A stretch of 64,000 nucleotides of DNA from Symbiodinium microadriaticum (GCA_001939145.1 LSRX01000071.1:433462-497461); one strand, 5' to 3'; counted from the stretch's first letter, positions 18,421 to 29,530 are shown. Program-made: numbers and translations. The notes: generated by a model from the letters alone, not told the origin.

Positions 18421-19248
18421 TATTGGTTGCCTTAGCATCGTCCGCAAAGGAAATTTGCGAGGTACTTTCCTAGAGGCATATAGTGTTCGGCTTGCATTCG
18501 ATGTTGAGGGCTGTTTTCTGTCGCTTTCGGTGTTGGTTAGAGTTTCACAAAGCACCGGGTTCCGAACGAGTGATCCTAAGCACTGGGATCCTCAATTGAA
18601 GCAAAGGGAGCGATTGATTCAATGGTCAAGGAGCACCGCTCCGGGCTCTTGCTGTTGGCATTATCACCCGCACATCGACTTAAGCAGGGTGAGCGTGCAA
18701 GCACTTAGAGAAGCCCAACAGCCAAACCTCCGAAGCGCTGACTCCAAAACGATAGTCCAATTCTTAAGGCGGTTTAGGGTTTAGGGTTTAGACCCTTGAG
18801 TGTTCGATTTAAATGTTTGCATGTGCAGCTTTATTTAGACACTCTTCGGGCTTAGGAACTGGGGTTTAGGGCTTGTGCATTTTAGGCATTAGGGCTTATA
18901 ATGTTTGCTGCTTGCCAAGCAGCGTTGCACTGAGGGGCCAATTACCTGATAGTCTTTTCCGAAATTTCTTGTTGCCGACATAGCTACTATCCCAACCCTA
19001 GGTACCCACACTATCGGGCTCTTTGGGCCATCAGGGTTCTGGATGGTCACGGCTCTATAACACAGGAAAAAGGTGACCACACAAGGAAACGCAACTGCAA
19101 AGGAGAATGCAGGTGGAGCCTAGCCCGAACGCTACAGGAACCCTTGTAGAACCCTTAAGCGAACCCTTAGCCCGTGAAGTTCTTCATACGGCTCTACATA
19201 GAAAGTCAAAACCAAGCCCTATACTTTAAACCCTGAACTCTAAAACCC
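18421..19248. other. Low-copy region, no firm gene
   Basis: A 109-codon ORF at 18455-18784 contains a plausible stretch (VSVQALREAQQPNLRSADS) but ends in TTTAGGG sequence. TTTAGGG lies at 18770-18790. A 63-codon minus ORF at 18889-19080 is unsupported. Confidence 0.35.
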
Positions 19249-19373
19249 ACTTGGACGCCCAGGGGGCTTAGTAAGTAGTTTGTAAGCAGAGCAAGAAGCA
19301 CCCAGCATGGAGCTACCCCAACAATAACCCTACTTATAACCGACTTACTAAGTCCCCTGGGCCATTTAAGTAG
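19249..19373. mobile_element. Palindromic element, family C, copy 1
   Basis: ACTTGGACGCCCAGGGGGCT at the left mirrors AGTCCCCTGGGCCATTTAAG at the right. The inner arms TTAGTAAGTAG and CGACTTACTAAG also pair. Better copies are at 24504 and 53981. Confidence 0.7.
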
Positions 19374-19820
19374 ACCCTAAAGCCTGAACCTTAAACCTTT
19401 GAGTCCTACAGCCCTAAACCCTAAATCCTAGATCCTGAATCCTACAACCCAAAAACCTAAGACTCTAGAGCCTACAAAGCCCCAAAACTTATAACGACCG
19501 CTATGGCACAGAACGGACATCCGGCTGCAAGATGGATGTGTGAAGCCAATGTCCATTTCAGTTGTATTACAGAAATGGAGTGTTAATTGAATGTGGGTAA
19601 TGCATCCATTTTTTTGAGAAGGTGTCAGCGAACATGGGCCTTGGCGTCTGATCAAACTGCACCGCTCAATGCCCGAAACGAATCATCTGGAGACCACCCT
19701 CCCTCAGGACTTTTCTTGGACGTTGCTTCTGCAAACCCTTCCGTGACCACAGTCCCAAGCCCATTTCGGGAGTTCTGCTTTCCAGGCTCAGTAGGCCCCA
19801 GACCCAAACAAGGCAGCGTC
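19374..19820. other. Spacer with ORF shadows
   Basis: CCCTAAA-like sequence lies at 19380-19450. ATGTCCATTTCAG at 19550 is an outlying copy of the CATCCATTT word that dominates the foldback element downstream. ORFs on both strands reflect the palindrome. Confidence 0.4.
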
Positions 19821-20377
19821 GGGAGGGAGAGGAGGGACAGGGGCAGGGGTAGGTGCGCGCAGCTCACTATTTGGCATAAAGAGGACGAGGCCCAGAGTGG
19901 GAGCCATGTCAGAGCCATGTGGCGGGGTGAATTCCAGCATCCAATTTACATCCATGGTTCCACGGGGTCGGAAACGCACATTCAGTTTACAGTCCATTTT
20001 CTAGAGGGCCGAAAACCAACGCCCATTTTCGCCGCGGGCCGGAACCCCCTCCAACATCCATTTCATCTGGGAAAATGGATGTAAAATGGATGTTGGAGGG
20101 GGCTCGAGAATGGATGTTGGGTTCCGCCCCCCTGGAAAAATGGATGTTGGGTGCCGGGCCCCTTGAAAAAATGGATGTAAAATGGATGTGCGGTTCCGGC
20201 CCCCTGGACAAATGTCGGGATGGACGCTTCCCCGGAAAAGGGATGTGAAACGGATGTTGGGATTCACCCCTCCCTGCAACATGGCTTTGACATGGCTCCG
20301 GCTCTGGGCCTCGTCCTCCCCATGCGAAACTGTGAGCTGCGCGCACCTCCCCCTGCCCTGTCCCTCCTCTCCCTCCC
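19821..20377. mobile_element. Large foldback element, arms of about 250-300 bp
   Basis: The left arm starts GGGAGGGAGAGGAGGGACAG and the right arm ends CTGTCCCTCCTCTCCCTCCC. Long interior stretches also match in inverted order, for example GACGAGGCCCAGAG on the left with CTCTGGGCCTCGTC on the right, and GTGCGCGCAGCTCAC with GTGAGCTGCGCGCAC. The centre, near 20070, carries repeated AAAATGGATGT and its complement ACATCCATTT. The ORFs of 88-165 codons on both strands arise from this palindrome. The structure resembles foldback transposons, but no transposase is present. Confidence 0.8.
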
Positions 20378-20809
20378 AACTGGCCGTTGAGCCTGACCAT
20401 GATATACATGGATATCTTATTCAAAAACTCAAAAATAATTCTTGGAGGCTGTCGTTTTGGTCTCCCAAAAGATTTTCCGGAACCGGTTTGGTGGAGCCTA
20501 ATTCAAAGCCTAAGTCTTGCACCGACAGGCGCAGAACGAAAAGAGCACCGTGACAACATTCAGTTCACAGTCCATTTCCAGATCAGACTGTTAATGGCTG
20601 TTCGTTTAACGTCCATTCTCAACATCCATTTTCGTACTCCCAACATCCATTTCCCCTCTCTGGGCTCTGCCGGTAATGGGCGTTATAACCCAAAACCCTA
20701 AACCCTACAAACCCTAAACCTCACCCCCATATAGATCCCCTTATAGATCCCTACCAAGCCCTGAACCGTGAGGCGAGCAGCACCCCGCCTCAGGTGCCGG
20801 GTCTGGGGT
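20378..20809. other. Flank of the foldback with CATCCATTT words
   Basis: CATCCATTTTC and ACATCCATTTCC recur at about 20620-20655, extending the foldback vocabulary beyond its arms. CCCTAAA lies at 20692-20720. No gene is supported. Confidence 0.4.
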
Positions 20810-20926
20810 CCCAGAGAACCCAATAGCCCTTAATTAAGGAATATACCTCAAATTGTAGAGGCCTTCATATTGTGATCGAAGGTATATTCCTTAGTTAACC
20901 TTAAGGGCTATTGGATTCTCTGGGTC
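20810..20926. mobile_element. Palindromic element, family F, copy 1
   Basis: CCCAGAGAACCCAATAGCCC and GGGCTATTGGATTCTCTGGG are inverted termini. TTAATTAAGGAATATACC and GGTATATTCCTTAG pair further in. Copies are at 46311 and 54385. Confidence 0.85.
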
Positions 20927-21934
20927 ATTCAGGTATGGGGTTTATAGTTTAGGGTTATAGTGTTATAGTTCGCAAATAGGTTTTCGATTAGAAGTTCTGT
21001 TTGGGTTCTTTTGAGTGAGCTATCAATTTTTTGGAGTTGCAGTTGACTTAGCAAGAAGGTTATAAGCCGTCATGGTGAATTGGGCTTATAGTTTGTTTAA
21101 CCCTCAACTCCACATCCGGCCTTCCAACCGGAAATTTTCGGGAGGGAATTCCATCTGCTTCTAGACCGGAGCTTACCCCTAGACCCCTATAAACCCTAAA
21201 CGCCGTAAGCCCCTAAAACCCTTAAGCCCTAAACCCCTAAACCCTTGAACCCTAAACCCCTAAACACTAAACCTAGACCCTACAAACCCTAAGCCCAAAC
21301 CCCTAAGCCCTAAAACCCTCAGGGGTGACCTTGAGTCTTCAGGTTCAGGGAATCCCAGGTTCGGGGAACCGCTTAGGGTTGAGGCTTTAGTGGTTTAGGG
21401 TCTTGGGGGTTTAGGGGTTTAGGGTTTAGGTTTAGGGGTTTGGGGGTTTAGGGTTTGGGGTTTAGGTTTAGGGTTTAGGGGTTTAGGGTTTAGGGTTTAG
21501 GTTTAGGGTTTAGGGGTTTAGGGTTCAGGGGTTTAGGGTTGAGGGTTTAGGGGTTTGGGGCTTGAGGGCTTGCAGGTTAGGCGTTTGGGGTGTAGGAGAA
21601 AAGGGTTTAGGGTTGAGGACCCCAGCCGCAAGCACAAAACCCGATGCCTACAAGCCCCAAGCCCAGACCCTGCCCTAAAAGCCCCCAGCTCTCATCCCTA
21701 AACCCTAAACTTAAACCCCTAAACCCTAAACCCCTAAACCCTAAACCCCTAAACCCTACACCCCTAAACCCTAAACCACAGCCATGTTAGACGAAAGCCC
21801 CCCACAGCTGGCGATCTGCACGAGTTCGCCGTGCATCGGCGTCGCGCTCTTCAGCGCAGTGCGATGGCCATCTGCTTCGTACGACTGGTACCCTAAACCC
21901 TAAACTGCACTCAAAGCGCGCGCGAGTCGCCGCC
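20927..21934. repeat. Telomere-like tracts, CCCTAAA then TTTAGGG then CCCTAAA
   Basis: CCCTAAA-type at 21180-21320, TTTAGGG at 21370-21620 (one of the densest tracts) and CCCTAAA again at 21690-21780. At 21784-21890 a coding-like stretch starts at an ATG (LDESPPQLAICTSSPC) but runs into CCCTAAA. Confidence 0.65.
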
Positions 21935-22075
21935 ATGAGCGCGGACGTAAGCACTATGGAGGAGGACCTCCGCGATGTCGTCGATGGGAATCCCACGATC
22001 CTCTACGCATGGGCCCCTAAGTTCAGCAATAGGGTTTCGGGGGTATCTCAGGGCTCCTTTTGCAGGGGTCTATAA
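21935..22075 (+). CDS. Short coding exon candidate
   Basis: The frame from ATG at 21935 gives MSADVSTMEEDLRDVVDGNP, then TILYAWAPK, in 46 codons. The first 30 residues look like authentic acidic protein. The later ones are TTTAGGG-like and probably intronic. The frame is also open upstream to 21902 (Lys-Arg-Ala-Arg-Val-Ala-Ala). A 69-codon minus ORF across the same DNA is probably its shadow. Product unknown. Confidence 0.4.
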   Translation: MSADVSTMEEDLRDVVDGNPTILYAWAPKFSNRVSGVSQGSFCRGL

Positions 22076-22857
22076 GGATTCCTTTAAAAGGGTTCTATAA
22101 GGGTTTCTGTAAGCCCTCAAAACCCACCAAAAAAAGCCGCAAACCTTAAGACTGTAACCGAAAAGACCCACCTTTTTGTGGTTTCAGGGGATGTTTCCGG
22201 AAATGGGTTTAGGGTTTGGGACGTTGGGGCATTGGGGTCTAAGGGATTAAGGTTTGGGGTTTGGGCTTTGGGGTTTTGGGGGTTCAGGGGTTTTCCTGCG
22301 AAAAGACTTACCTTTGTAAGGAACTATATATAGAAACCCTAATAAGGAACCCTAAAAAGGTAGGTCTTGTCGGTTACAGGTAAACCCTGACCCCTCAACC
22401 ATACAAGCCCTATCAAGCCCTATAATTAACCCCTACCAGCCCTAAACCCACAACCCTAAGCCCTACAGGCCTAAAAAGCCCTAAACCCCACAAGCCCTAA
22501 ACCAAGATAAGGTCAGTCTGAAGTTCACCAGGCGCTTGCGCGTGGCGGCTTGGTGTCTGAGGATCCCGAGGCAACACACTAAGGGTCCATGGATTAGGGT
22601 CTTTTGGGTTTAGGCTTCGGCGTTGAAGTAGTCCTAATCTACGTACCCTAAACCCTAAGGAGGGCCCAAGTAGAGTTGGCCCAAAGTAGGGTTTGGTTTT
22701 GGGATGTTTCAGACGTTTTTGGGGCTTAGGCTTCAGGGTTTTAAGCAGCATTAGTTATAAGTTCTATATTGTATTGAGGGGTATCATATAGGGTTCTACA
22801 AGCCTTAAGCAGGACTGTTTACGGCACCACGGATCTAGGCGGCTGCACCGGTTGCTG
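22076..22857. other. Repeat-rich spacer with a family N hairpin
   Basis: TTTAGGG-like sequence lies at 22205-22285. A hairpin-like element at 22298-22382 begins GAAAAGACTTACCTTTGTAA and ends AAAGGTAGGTCTTGTCGG (family N, see also 63245-63340). CCCTAAA-like sequence lies at 22435-22500. No gene. Confidence 0.5.
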
Positions 22858-23339
22858 TTAGGGTTCTAGAAGCTTTTGCCTTTCTGGGGCTTGAATGGCT
22901 TTAGGGTGTAGGGTTATAATACTGATGTTGTTAGGGTTCAAGGTCAGCAGTTGTTGGCTTAGGGTTTTAGGGTCTAGGAAGTTACTGTTCAAGGTGTCGC
23001 TGCAGTAGCATGGGCAGCCATGAGAACCAGGTGTTACGCGTTCATGGCACATAAGTTGCTCGCGTAGAATGCTTTGCCGGGTTAACATAGTGTCCATCAA
23101 CATGACATAGTCACCAACAGTGTTGTGACTCCTGTGAACCGTCAACAATGCCATTTAGGGAAGAACGGTTCTTTCCTTTGCATTGCTTGCCAGTACCAAT
23201 TTCGGCAATCGCAACACGAATCAGTACTGTGGCGCCACTCGGCATACCAGCCAGCCAGCAGAACAGATCTAAACGTCAAAAAACCGAAGCAGCAGAACGA
23301 AAAACAACAATTTCGAGCGGTCATAGGCATCGTTGCATA

Positions 23340-23855
23340 TTAGGCTGTGCAATTACTATAGCCATTCAGATGACCAGCTGCAACGGTTCGCATGCTAGTG
23401 AACAGTGTAAGCAGAGAAAGCCACAGAGGCCTACGCGGACACTCTTGATGTATAGACACTATAGGCGAAGATTGTATTAATTGTAGAGCAGCACACACTA
23501 GGTTGGCAACGGCGGTGTACAGCAAGATCCATGCCACCTTCACATCTAATGTTGACCATGCCATCATCAACACCAACACCAGACAAGAAGACGACGACGA
23601 CCAGTACCCACCCGTCTCTTCTACTTGTACAACCATCATGCAGCATACAGGACAGCCTTGGTCCGTAGCAAGACTTGCTGCAGCTGCTGGTTTGCTTGGA
23701 TGCAATGTGTAAATCCCAAAACCATGAAGACCGCACAGACTCTTCAGGCTGGATACAAAGTTTACCAGGTCCCGCAAGATACCCTTAATGGAGTCTGACA
23801 CAGGACTTCCTGACATAAGTGGCCGGGGGGGGGGTGGCGACCGAACACCCTGCAC
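23340..23855 (-). CDS. Unidentified ORF, possible membrane segments
   Basis: This is a 171-codon minus-strand frame in heptamer-free DNA. It contains the hydrophobic runs CLVLVLMMAWSTL and AWILLYTAVANLVCAALQL, which could be membrane helices. No family was recognised. On the + strand a 69-codon frame (23503-23712) and a 110-codon frame (23148-23480) compete, so the coding strand is uncertain. No splice sites were assigned. Confidence 0.25.
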   Translation of the reverse strand: MQGVRSPPPPRPLMSGSPVSDSIKGILRDLVNFVSSLKSLCGLHGFGIYTLHPSKPAAAASLATDQGCPVCCMMVVQVEETGGYWSSSSSCLVLVLMMAWSTLDVKVAWILLYTAVANLVCAALQLIQSSPIVSIHQECPRRPLWLSLLTLFTSMRTVAAGHLNGYSNCTA

Positions 23856-24503
23856 CCCTGAACCCTAAAGACAAAGCATCCAATTCCCACTCCACCATAC
23901 CCTGAAGCCCTAAAGCCCTACGTACACCCCACTCTCCAAAACAAACTGGGTTCCTGAAAGCGGCTATAGGATGATTCGGTTCGGTTAATGGGTTTTGGGG
24001 GCTTCGGGGTTCTGAAGCGTTGACAACGCATCGCGCCGCTGATCACAGCCGTTTAGGATCTGGAATTTAGGCTTGAGGGCCAAAGTCTAGGGGTTTAGTT
24101 TAGGGTTTATAGGGTCTGGGGGCACCGTTGCTCACTCCTCAGTAACCCTAAGGGTACATTGGGGCCAATGGTATATACTATTTGGGTACATGGACCCTTA
24201 GGGTCAGGGAGCTCCCATGTGATAGGTTTCATCCCCTGCTCCAAGCGAAGGACTTCCTTAGACTTCGGGTTTAGGGGTGTAGGGTTTAGGGGTTTATAGC
24301 GTTTAGGGTTTAAGGGTTTGCGGTTTAGAGTTTAGGGTGTTAGAATGGGCCTTGACATTGCAGTTGCGATAATGTAGTTAGGATAGATGTGAGAATAAGT
24401 CTTGCTGGTATCTACCCCTTTATAGTCGGCACACTACGATATACCAGAAGAGCTCTTCCAACAACAGGGCCCTGGATACCTAAATCCTTCAAACACCCGA
24501 AAC
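23856..24503. other. Non-genic spacer with a hairpin and TTTAGGG tract
   Basis: TAACCCTAAGGGTACATTGG and ATGGACCCTTAGGGTCAGGG at about 24142-24200 form an imperfect palindrome. TTTAGGG lies at 24265-24340. No gene. Confidence 0.45.
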
Positions 24504-24630
24504 CTTACTTGGAGGCCCAGGGGACTTAGTAAGTCGGTTACAAGTAGGGTTATAATTGGGGTAACTCCATTTAGGGTACTTACAACTCTACTTATAACCT
24601 GCTTACTAAGTCCCCTGGGCCTCCAAGCAG
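24504..24630. mobile_element. Palindromic element, family C, copy 2
   Basis: TTACTTGGAGGCCCAGGGGA at the left and TCCCCTGGGCCTCCAAGCAG at the right are near-perfect inverted termini of about 20 bp. Internally ACTTAGTAAGTCGGTTACAA pairs with TTATAACCTGCTTACTAAGT. It is one of the best family C copies. Confidence 0.85.
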
Positions 24631-25378
24631 ACCCTAAACCCTAAACCCCCAGAGGAACCTTTAAAGGAACCCTTATTCAAACACGCCAAACCCTACTAGA
24701 GTCTGCGGAGGCGATGCGATTGTCGTTAGCCTTTGTGCATTCCGGTCTCGCTGTGGATGCTGCTTGGCATTCCTATAGATTATATAGCTCACGCTTCGGA
24801 GGATTGGGTTTGAGATTCTATAGCTCAGGTTTCGGAGGATTAGGGTAGGGTTTGGACTTTGTGGCTTAGTGTTTTCGTGTCACACAAGAGGGCGCGGGTT
24901 GTTTGAAGTTTAGGGTGTCGGGATAGGATTTGGCTGTCCTAGGGTTTGGGAAAATCCAGGGCTTAGCATTTTAAGAACTCTTTTGAAGTCAGGTATCTGC
25001 GAAGCGTGGCCAGCTCGTCACGGGGCCCACCTAAAGCTGAACAGCATTCTCACAGAGTCTCTAAAGATCTCAGCAGGTACTCATCACTGCCTGCATTTGG
25101 CAAGGCAGCGGGGCCCTGAGACCCCACTTATGTCACAAAGGTCTACCTGGACCCCAAAAGCATGTGGAATTAGAGCTTTTTATAGGTCTTGGGTCAGTAG
25201 TTTAGTTACTTTTGGGGGTTCAGGTAAATTTTACGATCTAACAAATCAGGTTCCATCCTGTAACGCCCTGCACCGTTTGGTTTTCTTACGCTATCTACAG
25301 CACTTATACTTCCTTCCAAGCCTTTGATGAGCTTATAGGGTACGGAAGTACATGCATAACTTGAAAAGCTTACGAACC
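24631..25378. other. Low-copy region with an unsupported 114-codon ORF
   Basis: The frame 24983-25327 on the + strand is open for 114 codons in mostly heptamer-free DNA but shows no recognisable domain. GGAGGATT..GGGTTT segments at 24795-24850 are a short tandem duplication (TATAGCTCACGCTTCGGAGG and TATAGCTCAGGTTTCGGAGG). Confidence 0.3.
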
Positions 25379-25480
25379 ACCTTAAGGCTCTAAGGAACCT
25401 CCGAAACAGGGCCCAGTACCTCCTAGTTAGGACCCTGGGTTCTCAATCCTCTTTCAGTTTGAGGGCCCATGAGCCTTAGG
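25379..25480 (+). mobile_element. MITE-like element, family D, copy 3
   Basis: It runs from CCTTAAGGCTCTAAGGAACC to GGGCCCATGAGCCTTAGG and is very close to copies 4 and 5. It is followed by a 67-codon ORF (25469-25672) of unknown reality. Confidence 0.85.
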
Positions 25481-25952
25481 GCACGAAAACTTCTGGGGCT
25501 CCTTGCATTTAGGTGCGCTTCCGAGGGCTCGCGCTATGCTATGATCATACTCAGGGGTCAGGAGTGTCGGATCGCGGGTTCGGTGTCTGAGAAACGAAGA
25601 ATCCGTTCAAAAAGAAGGCCTATGTCTTTGGCCACCCTTCTAGGGCGAGGGTCGAGGGTTCTGAATTTGTAGGGCTTTTATGGTTTAGGGTTTTAGGCTT
25701 GGGTTTAGGGTTTTGGGGTGTCGGGTTTTCGACTGAGGGTTCCCTATCGAGATCAAGGTGCACCACTTCCAAAAATGGGGCATAGAACGCCCCAGGTCAC
25801 TCTAAATCCTAGAGAGGCCCCCAGAAACCCCCTAAACCCTGAACCGCCTAAACCCAAGACAGACCCCACAACCCCCTACGTCCTAAATCCCAAGTCCCCT
25901 AAACCCCAGAAAGACCTTTGAAAACTCAAATCCTAGACCCCACACCCTAATC
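25481..25952. other. Low-copy region then heptamer-like DNA
   Basis: 25490-25665 is heptamer-free and could be an exon (the segment MIILRGQECRIAGSVSEKRR is plausible). From 25680 TTTAGGG and then CCCTAAA-like sequence dominates. Confidence 0.3.
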
Positions 25953-26045
25953 TACCCATAGGCTCCTTGGTAGTTCCTTTCTGGGATGACCTTATAGGAT
26001 CCTAAATATAAGACACAAAAAGGAACTACTTTGGAGCCTACAGGT
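25953..26045. mobile_element. Palindromic element, family E, copy 1
   Basis: TACCCATAGGCTCCTTGGTA and CTTTGGAGCCTACAGGTAA are inverted ends. AGTTCCTTTCTG pairs with AAAAAGGAACTACT. Five other copies lie between 57701 and 60991. Confidence 0.8.
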
Positions 26046-26885
26046 AATCCCTAAATCCAGTCTGGAGGTTCAGCAGTTACGCTCCGAGTACGTGCCAGCG
26101 GCGCCAAGGGGTCTTCGCATGGAAGCCGGAGGAAAGCAGGCGCCGCGCTGCTTGGGGGTAAGGGGTTCAAGACTTTCTATTAGGGTTTAGGCTTTAGGTT
26201 TCAGGGTTTAGGCTTTAGGGTCTAGGATTTAGGGTTTAGGATTTAGGATTAGGGTTCAGGGTTGAAGGGTTAGGGTCTTTAGGGTTCCGAAAAGTTAGGG
26301 TTTTGGGGGTTATAACGGTTTAGAGTTGATATTGCTACCGATTCTGATCGTCGTATTTCTTTTGCTGGCTCGTGAAGTCTCGACCTGATGCCACCCAAAA
26401 TCAACATTGCTGGGGGTTTAGGGTGTTGGGTTTAGGGTTAGGGTTTAGGGGTTTAGGGTTAGGGTTTAGGGTTTAGGGTTTAGGGAACCTTGCAGCGCAA
26501 AAATGCAATAACTCCCTGATAGATGCAGCTCCTTGAACACCGCACTGGGCATCCTGGAGAGGCAATGAGATGCTGATGAAAACGGGTGCTTGCCTTCTGC
26601 AGCGCTTGGGGACACATCTTCTGTTCGGTAGAACAGATCGATTCGAAACCTCTACCGAACCATACTACAGTATTCCATTGTAATAACCCCCCGCAACACC
26701 CTAATCCGAAGTCCCTGAACACTCTAATCCGAAGTCCCTTAACACCCTGAGCCCGAACCCCCAAGCCCTAAAGGCTTAGACTACTAAGACTACGCAGGTC
26801 GTTCGCTGTTTATTGTGATCCAAGAGTCCCAAACATTCCAGGGTAACAATATAGTATGCATAGACTTTGGGAGCCCACATGGCTA
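26046..26885. repeat. TTTAGGG tracts and spacer
   Basis: TTTAGGG forms at 26180-26300 and 26405-26485. The 94-codon minus ORF at 26480-26764 has no recognised feature. A duplicated CTAATCCGAAGTCCCTTAAC block lies at 26700-26740. Confidence 0.5.
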
Positions 26886-27010
26886 GTAAGCGCCTGCTAT
26901 ATGGGCAGTTATCGAAAATAAGGTCCCTTTGTAGGCCCCAACATAGTACGGCACCCTCATCGAAAGGACCCGAAAAGGGACCCTGTAGTTTAGAGAACCA
27001 CCCATATGAG
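26886..27010. mobile_element. Element family O, copy 1
   Basis: ATATGGGCAGTTATCGAAAA at the left mirrors GTTTAGAGAACCACCCATAT at the right. The interior has AAGGTCCCTTTGTAGG and AAAAGGGACCCTGTAG, also inverted. Related copies are at 28137-28262 and 29405-29530. Confidence 0.65.
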
Positions 27011-27275
27011 CTGAGGATTCTTGCAACTGCCTATGCCTTGAGGTCAACTCACAGGATTCCCTAGGATTTAGGGTTTAGGGTTTAGGGAAGTGGGCACTCA
27101 AACCTTCGACTTTCAGGAACCTGGTCGAATCTTAAAATCCCAAAGACCCTAAGCCCTTCAACGCAAAACGATAACATCCTAAACCGCCACGAATGATGCA
27201 CTGGAGCCCTACATCATCTTACATTCTAAACCTCAGCCCGTATCTTAACCCTTTATAAGCCCTAAGCCCTGACCT
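27011..27275. other. Non-genic spacer
   Basis: TTTAGGG lies at 27065-27090. The remainder is degenerate CCCTAAA-like or unassigned. Confidence 0.5.
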
Positions 27276-27378
27276 ACCTTAAGGCTCTAAGGAACCTCCG
27301 AAACAGGGCCCGGTACCTCCTAGTTAGGACCCTGGGTTCTCAATCCTCTTTCAGTTTGAGGACCCATGAGCCTTAGGG
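27276..27378 (+). mobile_element. MITE-like element, family D, copy 4
   Basis: It runs from ACCTTAAGGCTCTAAGGAAC to ACCCATGAGCCTTAGGG and is nearly identical to copies 3 and 5. It is followed by heptamer-free sequence with a 71-codon ORF (27366-27581) that I cannot assign. Confidence 0.85.
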
Positions 27379-27935
27379 TATTGCCGAACAGGAAGAGCTC
27401 GACGCCGACGAGCTGCGCGATTTCCCCTGCCCACCTTCTTCGGTTGAGGCTGGGAGCTTGGCTGTGTCTCTACTTACTATGTCCACTGAACCTTTCATGT
27501 TTTCGTGTTTCAACATTACATATGGGTTGTTTCCACATAAAGAGTCCTGGTCTCGTGAAAGAAAAGGTGCCTTCAATATGAAGACGTAGCCTACTTCAGG
27601 ACCATTTGCAACAGATCATGGATCAGCGCCTACCATTTCTAAACCCTAAACCTTCGGGTTGGAATGTAGAAGTCAGGGTTTTTCGGCAGAGACTCAGCGA
27701 GCAGTTGATCGCACATCCAAACACTTTCGAGCTTCCCTAAACCCTAAACCCCTAAACCCTAAACCCCAAACCCCTAAACCCTAAACCCTAACCCCTAAGC
27801 CCCTAAACCCTAAACTTGCATTGACATCCCAGATCCCACAAACCTCCAGCCCTGAATCTTGAACGAACCTTGAACACCACACCTCTACCCAGACCCTAAA
27901 TTGTGGCACGGTTTTGGTGGCAACCTATATGATTA
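27379..27935. other. Low-copy sequence then CCCTAAA tract
   Basis: 27385-27640 lacks heptamers. CCCTAAA is dense at 27736-27815. No gene was assigned. Confidence 0.4.
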
Positions 27936-28047
27936 CTACGGCTGATGATAGAAATCCTGCATTACCCATTATCATAATAAGGAATATACCATAACTCCCA
28001 TAGTTTAGGGCTCTTAAGGTCATGCAGGATTTATGTCATCAACAGTA
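27936..28047. mobile_element. MITE family B, copy 4
   Basis: Left end TACGGCTGATGATAGAAATC, right end GATTTATGTCATCAACAGTA. The interior AATAAGGAATATACCATAAC and CCCATAGTTTAGGG is intact. Used as a reference for the copy at 39736. Confidence 0.85.
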
Positions 28048-28136
28048 GGATAACGTTACAATTCAGGGTCCATGCAAGCTCTGGATGAGGGTTTCTCTTT
28101 CAACAGGATCTAGTTAAAGGGTCTGGGGGCTTGTTT

Positions 28137-28262
28137 TGTCGACAAAAGGGGCAGTTCTCTAAATCAGGGTCCTTTTTAGGGTCCGTTGCATAAGGGTGCC
28201 GTGCTATATTGGGGACCCAAGAAGGGACCCTGCTTTAGAGAACTACCCAAATGGCTCAGTGT
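28137..28262. mobile_element. Element family O, copy 2
   Basis: GGGGCAGTTCTCTAAATCAG at the left and CTTTAGAGAACTACCCAAAT at the right are inverted. AGGGTCCTTTTTAGGGTCC pairs with AGAAGGGACCCTG inside. Confidence 0.7.
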
Positions 28263-29404
28263 ATGCAGTTCAGGGTCTAGGTTTTCAGGATTTTACCTGG
28301 GACTCAAATGACCTACATGATATGGGTTATATACCTACTAGTTGAGGGGCACTGGCTGCTAAACTACAGGTAAAGAGAGTTTCAGGATTTAGAGCTCCAG
28401 GTCGGGGTGGAGGGTCTAGAGTGGAGTTTAGTTTAGGGTTTAGGGTTTAGGGCTTATAGGGTTTAGGCTAAAATCCCTAAGCGTCAGATTACCCTAAGAT
28501 CCCTAAGCGTCTCAAACCGTTTCCTTCCCGGCTCTTGAGCGGGTTACAGCCTACTGTCCCCAAGCGTCCTAACCCCGTCCCTAAGTCCGAAGCCCTACAT
28601 ACACACCCGCTAAGCTTGAGAGCCCTAACCCTCGAAACGCCCAGCCCTAAACTTCGAAACCCCAAGCTCTAAACTTCTACACCCTAGGCCTAGACTCCTA
28701 AAACCCTAAACCCCGAGCCGTAAACTCCTAAACCCTAAAGCTACTAGCCCCAGCGCAACTTCGGGGCGCGGAGGATAGTCGAAGTCCTAAAAATCCCAAA
28801 CCCCAAACCCGAAAGCCATACGCTAGGGCAGCTGACAGTTCAAGTCTTAAAGACTCGGAAATTGAAGTTTGGGTTTATGGTTCAGAGTCTTCGAGCTTAG
28901 GGTTAATATATGGTAAGAGGCTAGAGCCCTATAGCTGAACGTCTTTTGGATTAGGTCTGGTCGACAGCAGACACGGTGGACACCATCAAATTTCTTTATC
29001 CGAACGGCGCTTACCTCACAGGCCTCTCTCTCCGTGGGGTAGCACTAACTAAAGCTCTGCTATAGAGTTTTGAATTAGCTAGTGCTGTATAGTACAGCCT
29101 CATGTATGATTCCATAATCCGGCTTTCGCGAGGTTGTCCGGGCCGCTAAAGGCATGATCTGTGAAACTATTCGCTCAAAGTCCCTTTACCAGTGTATGAC
29201 AACCATACACCACAACCGCCCCAGTCTGCTTTTTACGACCCCTCTACTATACCTCAAGGAAAACCCTCTTAGAAGCCCTCATTAACGGAGCCCTTCGAAA
29301 GGATTCTATTAAACACGCCTTCTAAGTCAAGCTATCAGTCCCCATTCAGGGAAACCGTGCACCCTTACACAGGGGTCGCATTATCTGCCAAAAACATCCC
29401 GCTC
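28263..29404. other. Mixed spacer with degenerate heptamers
   Basis: TTTAGGG lies at 28430-28465 and degenerate CCCTAAA at 28600-28830. 28940-29390 is mostly unique DNA without a convincing ORF. A palindromic AACTAAAGCTCTG..TAGAGTTTTGAATTAGCTAG feature lies near 29045-29080. Confidence 0.4.
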
Positions 29405-29530
29405 TTCGGCCCTACATTGATGGCTGTCAAAATTAGGGTCCCCTTTTTGGGTACTCTAAATATTAGGTGCCATATTCTATTACGGACACAACAAGGGACC
29501 TTAGTTTAGAAAACTACACATATAGCTACG
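29405..29530. mobile_element. Element family O, copy 3 (diverged)
   Basis: TTAGGGTCCCCTTTTTGGG and ACAAGGGACCTTAGTTTAG keep the family O order, with outer ends decayed. Confidence 0.5.

Noticed and set aside
19587-20553. Several overlapping ORFs of 88-165 codons on both strands
   Set aside because: They mirror each other because of the foldback palindrome, and no domain was seen.
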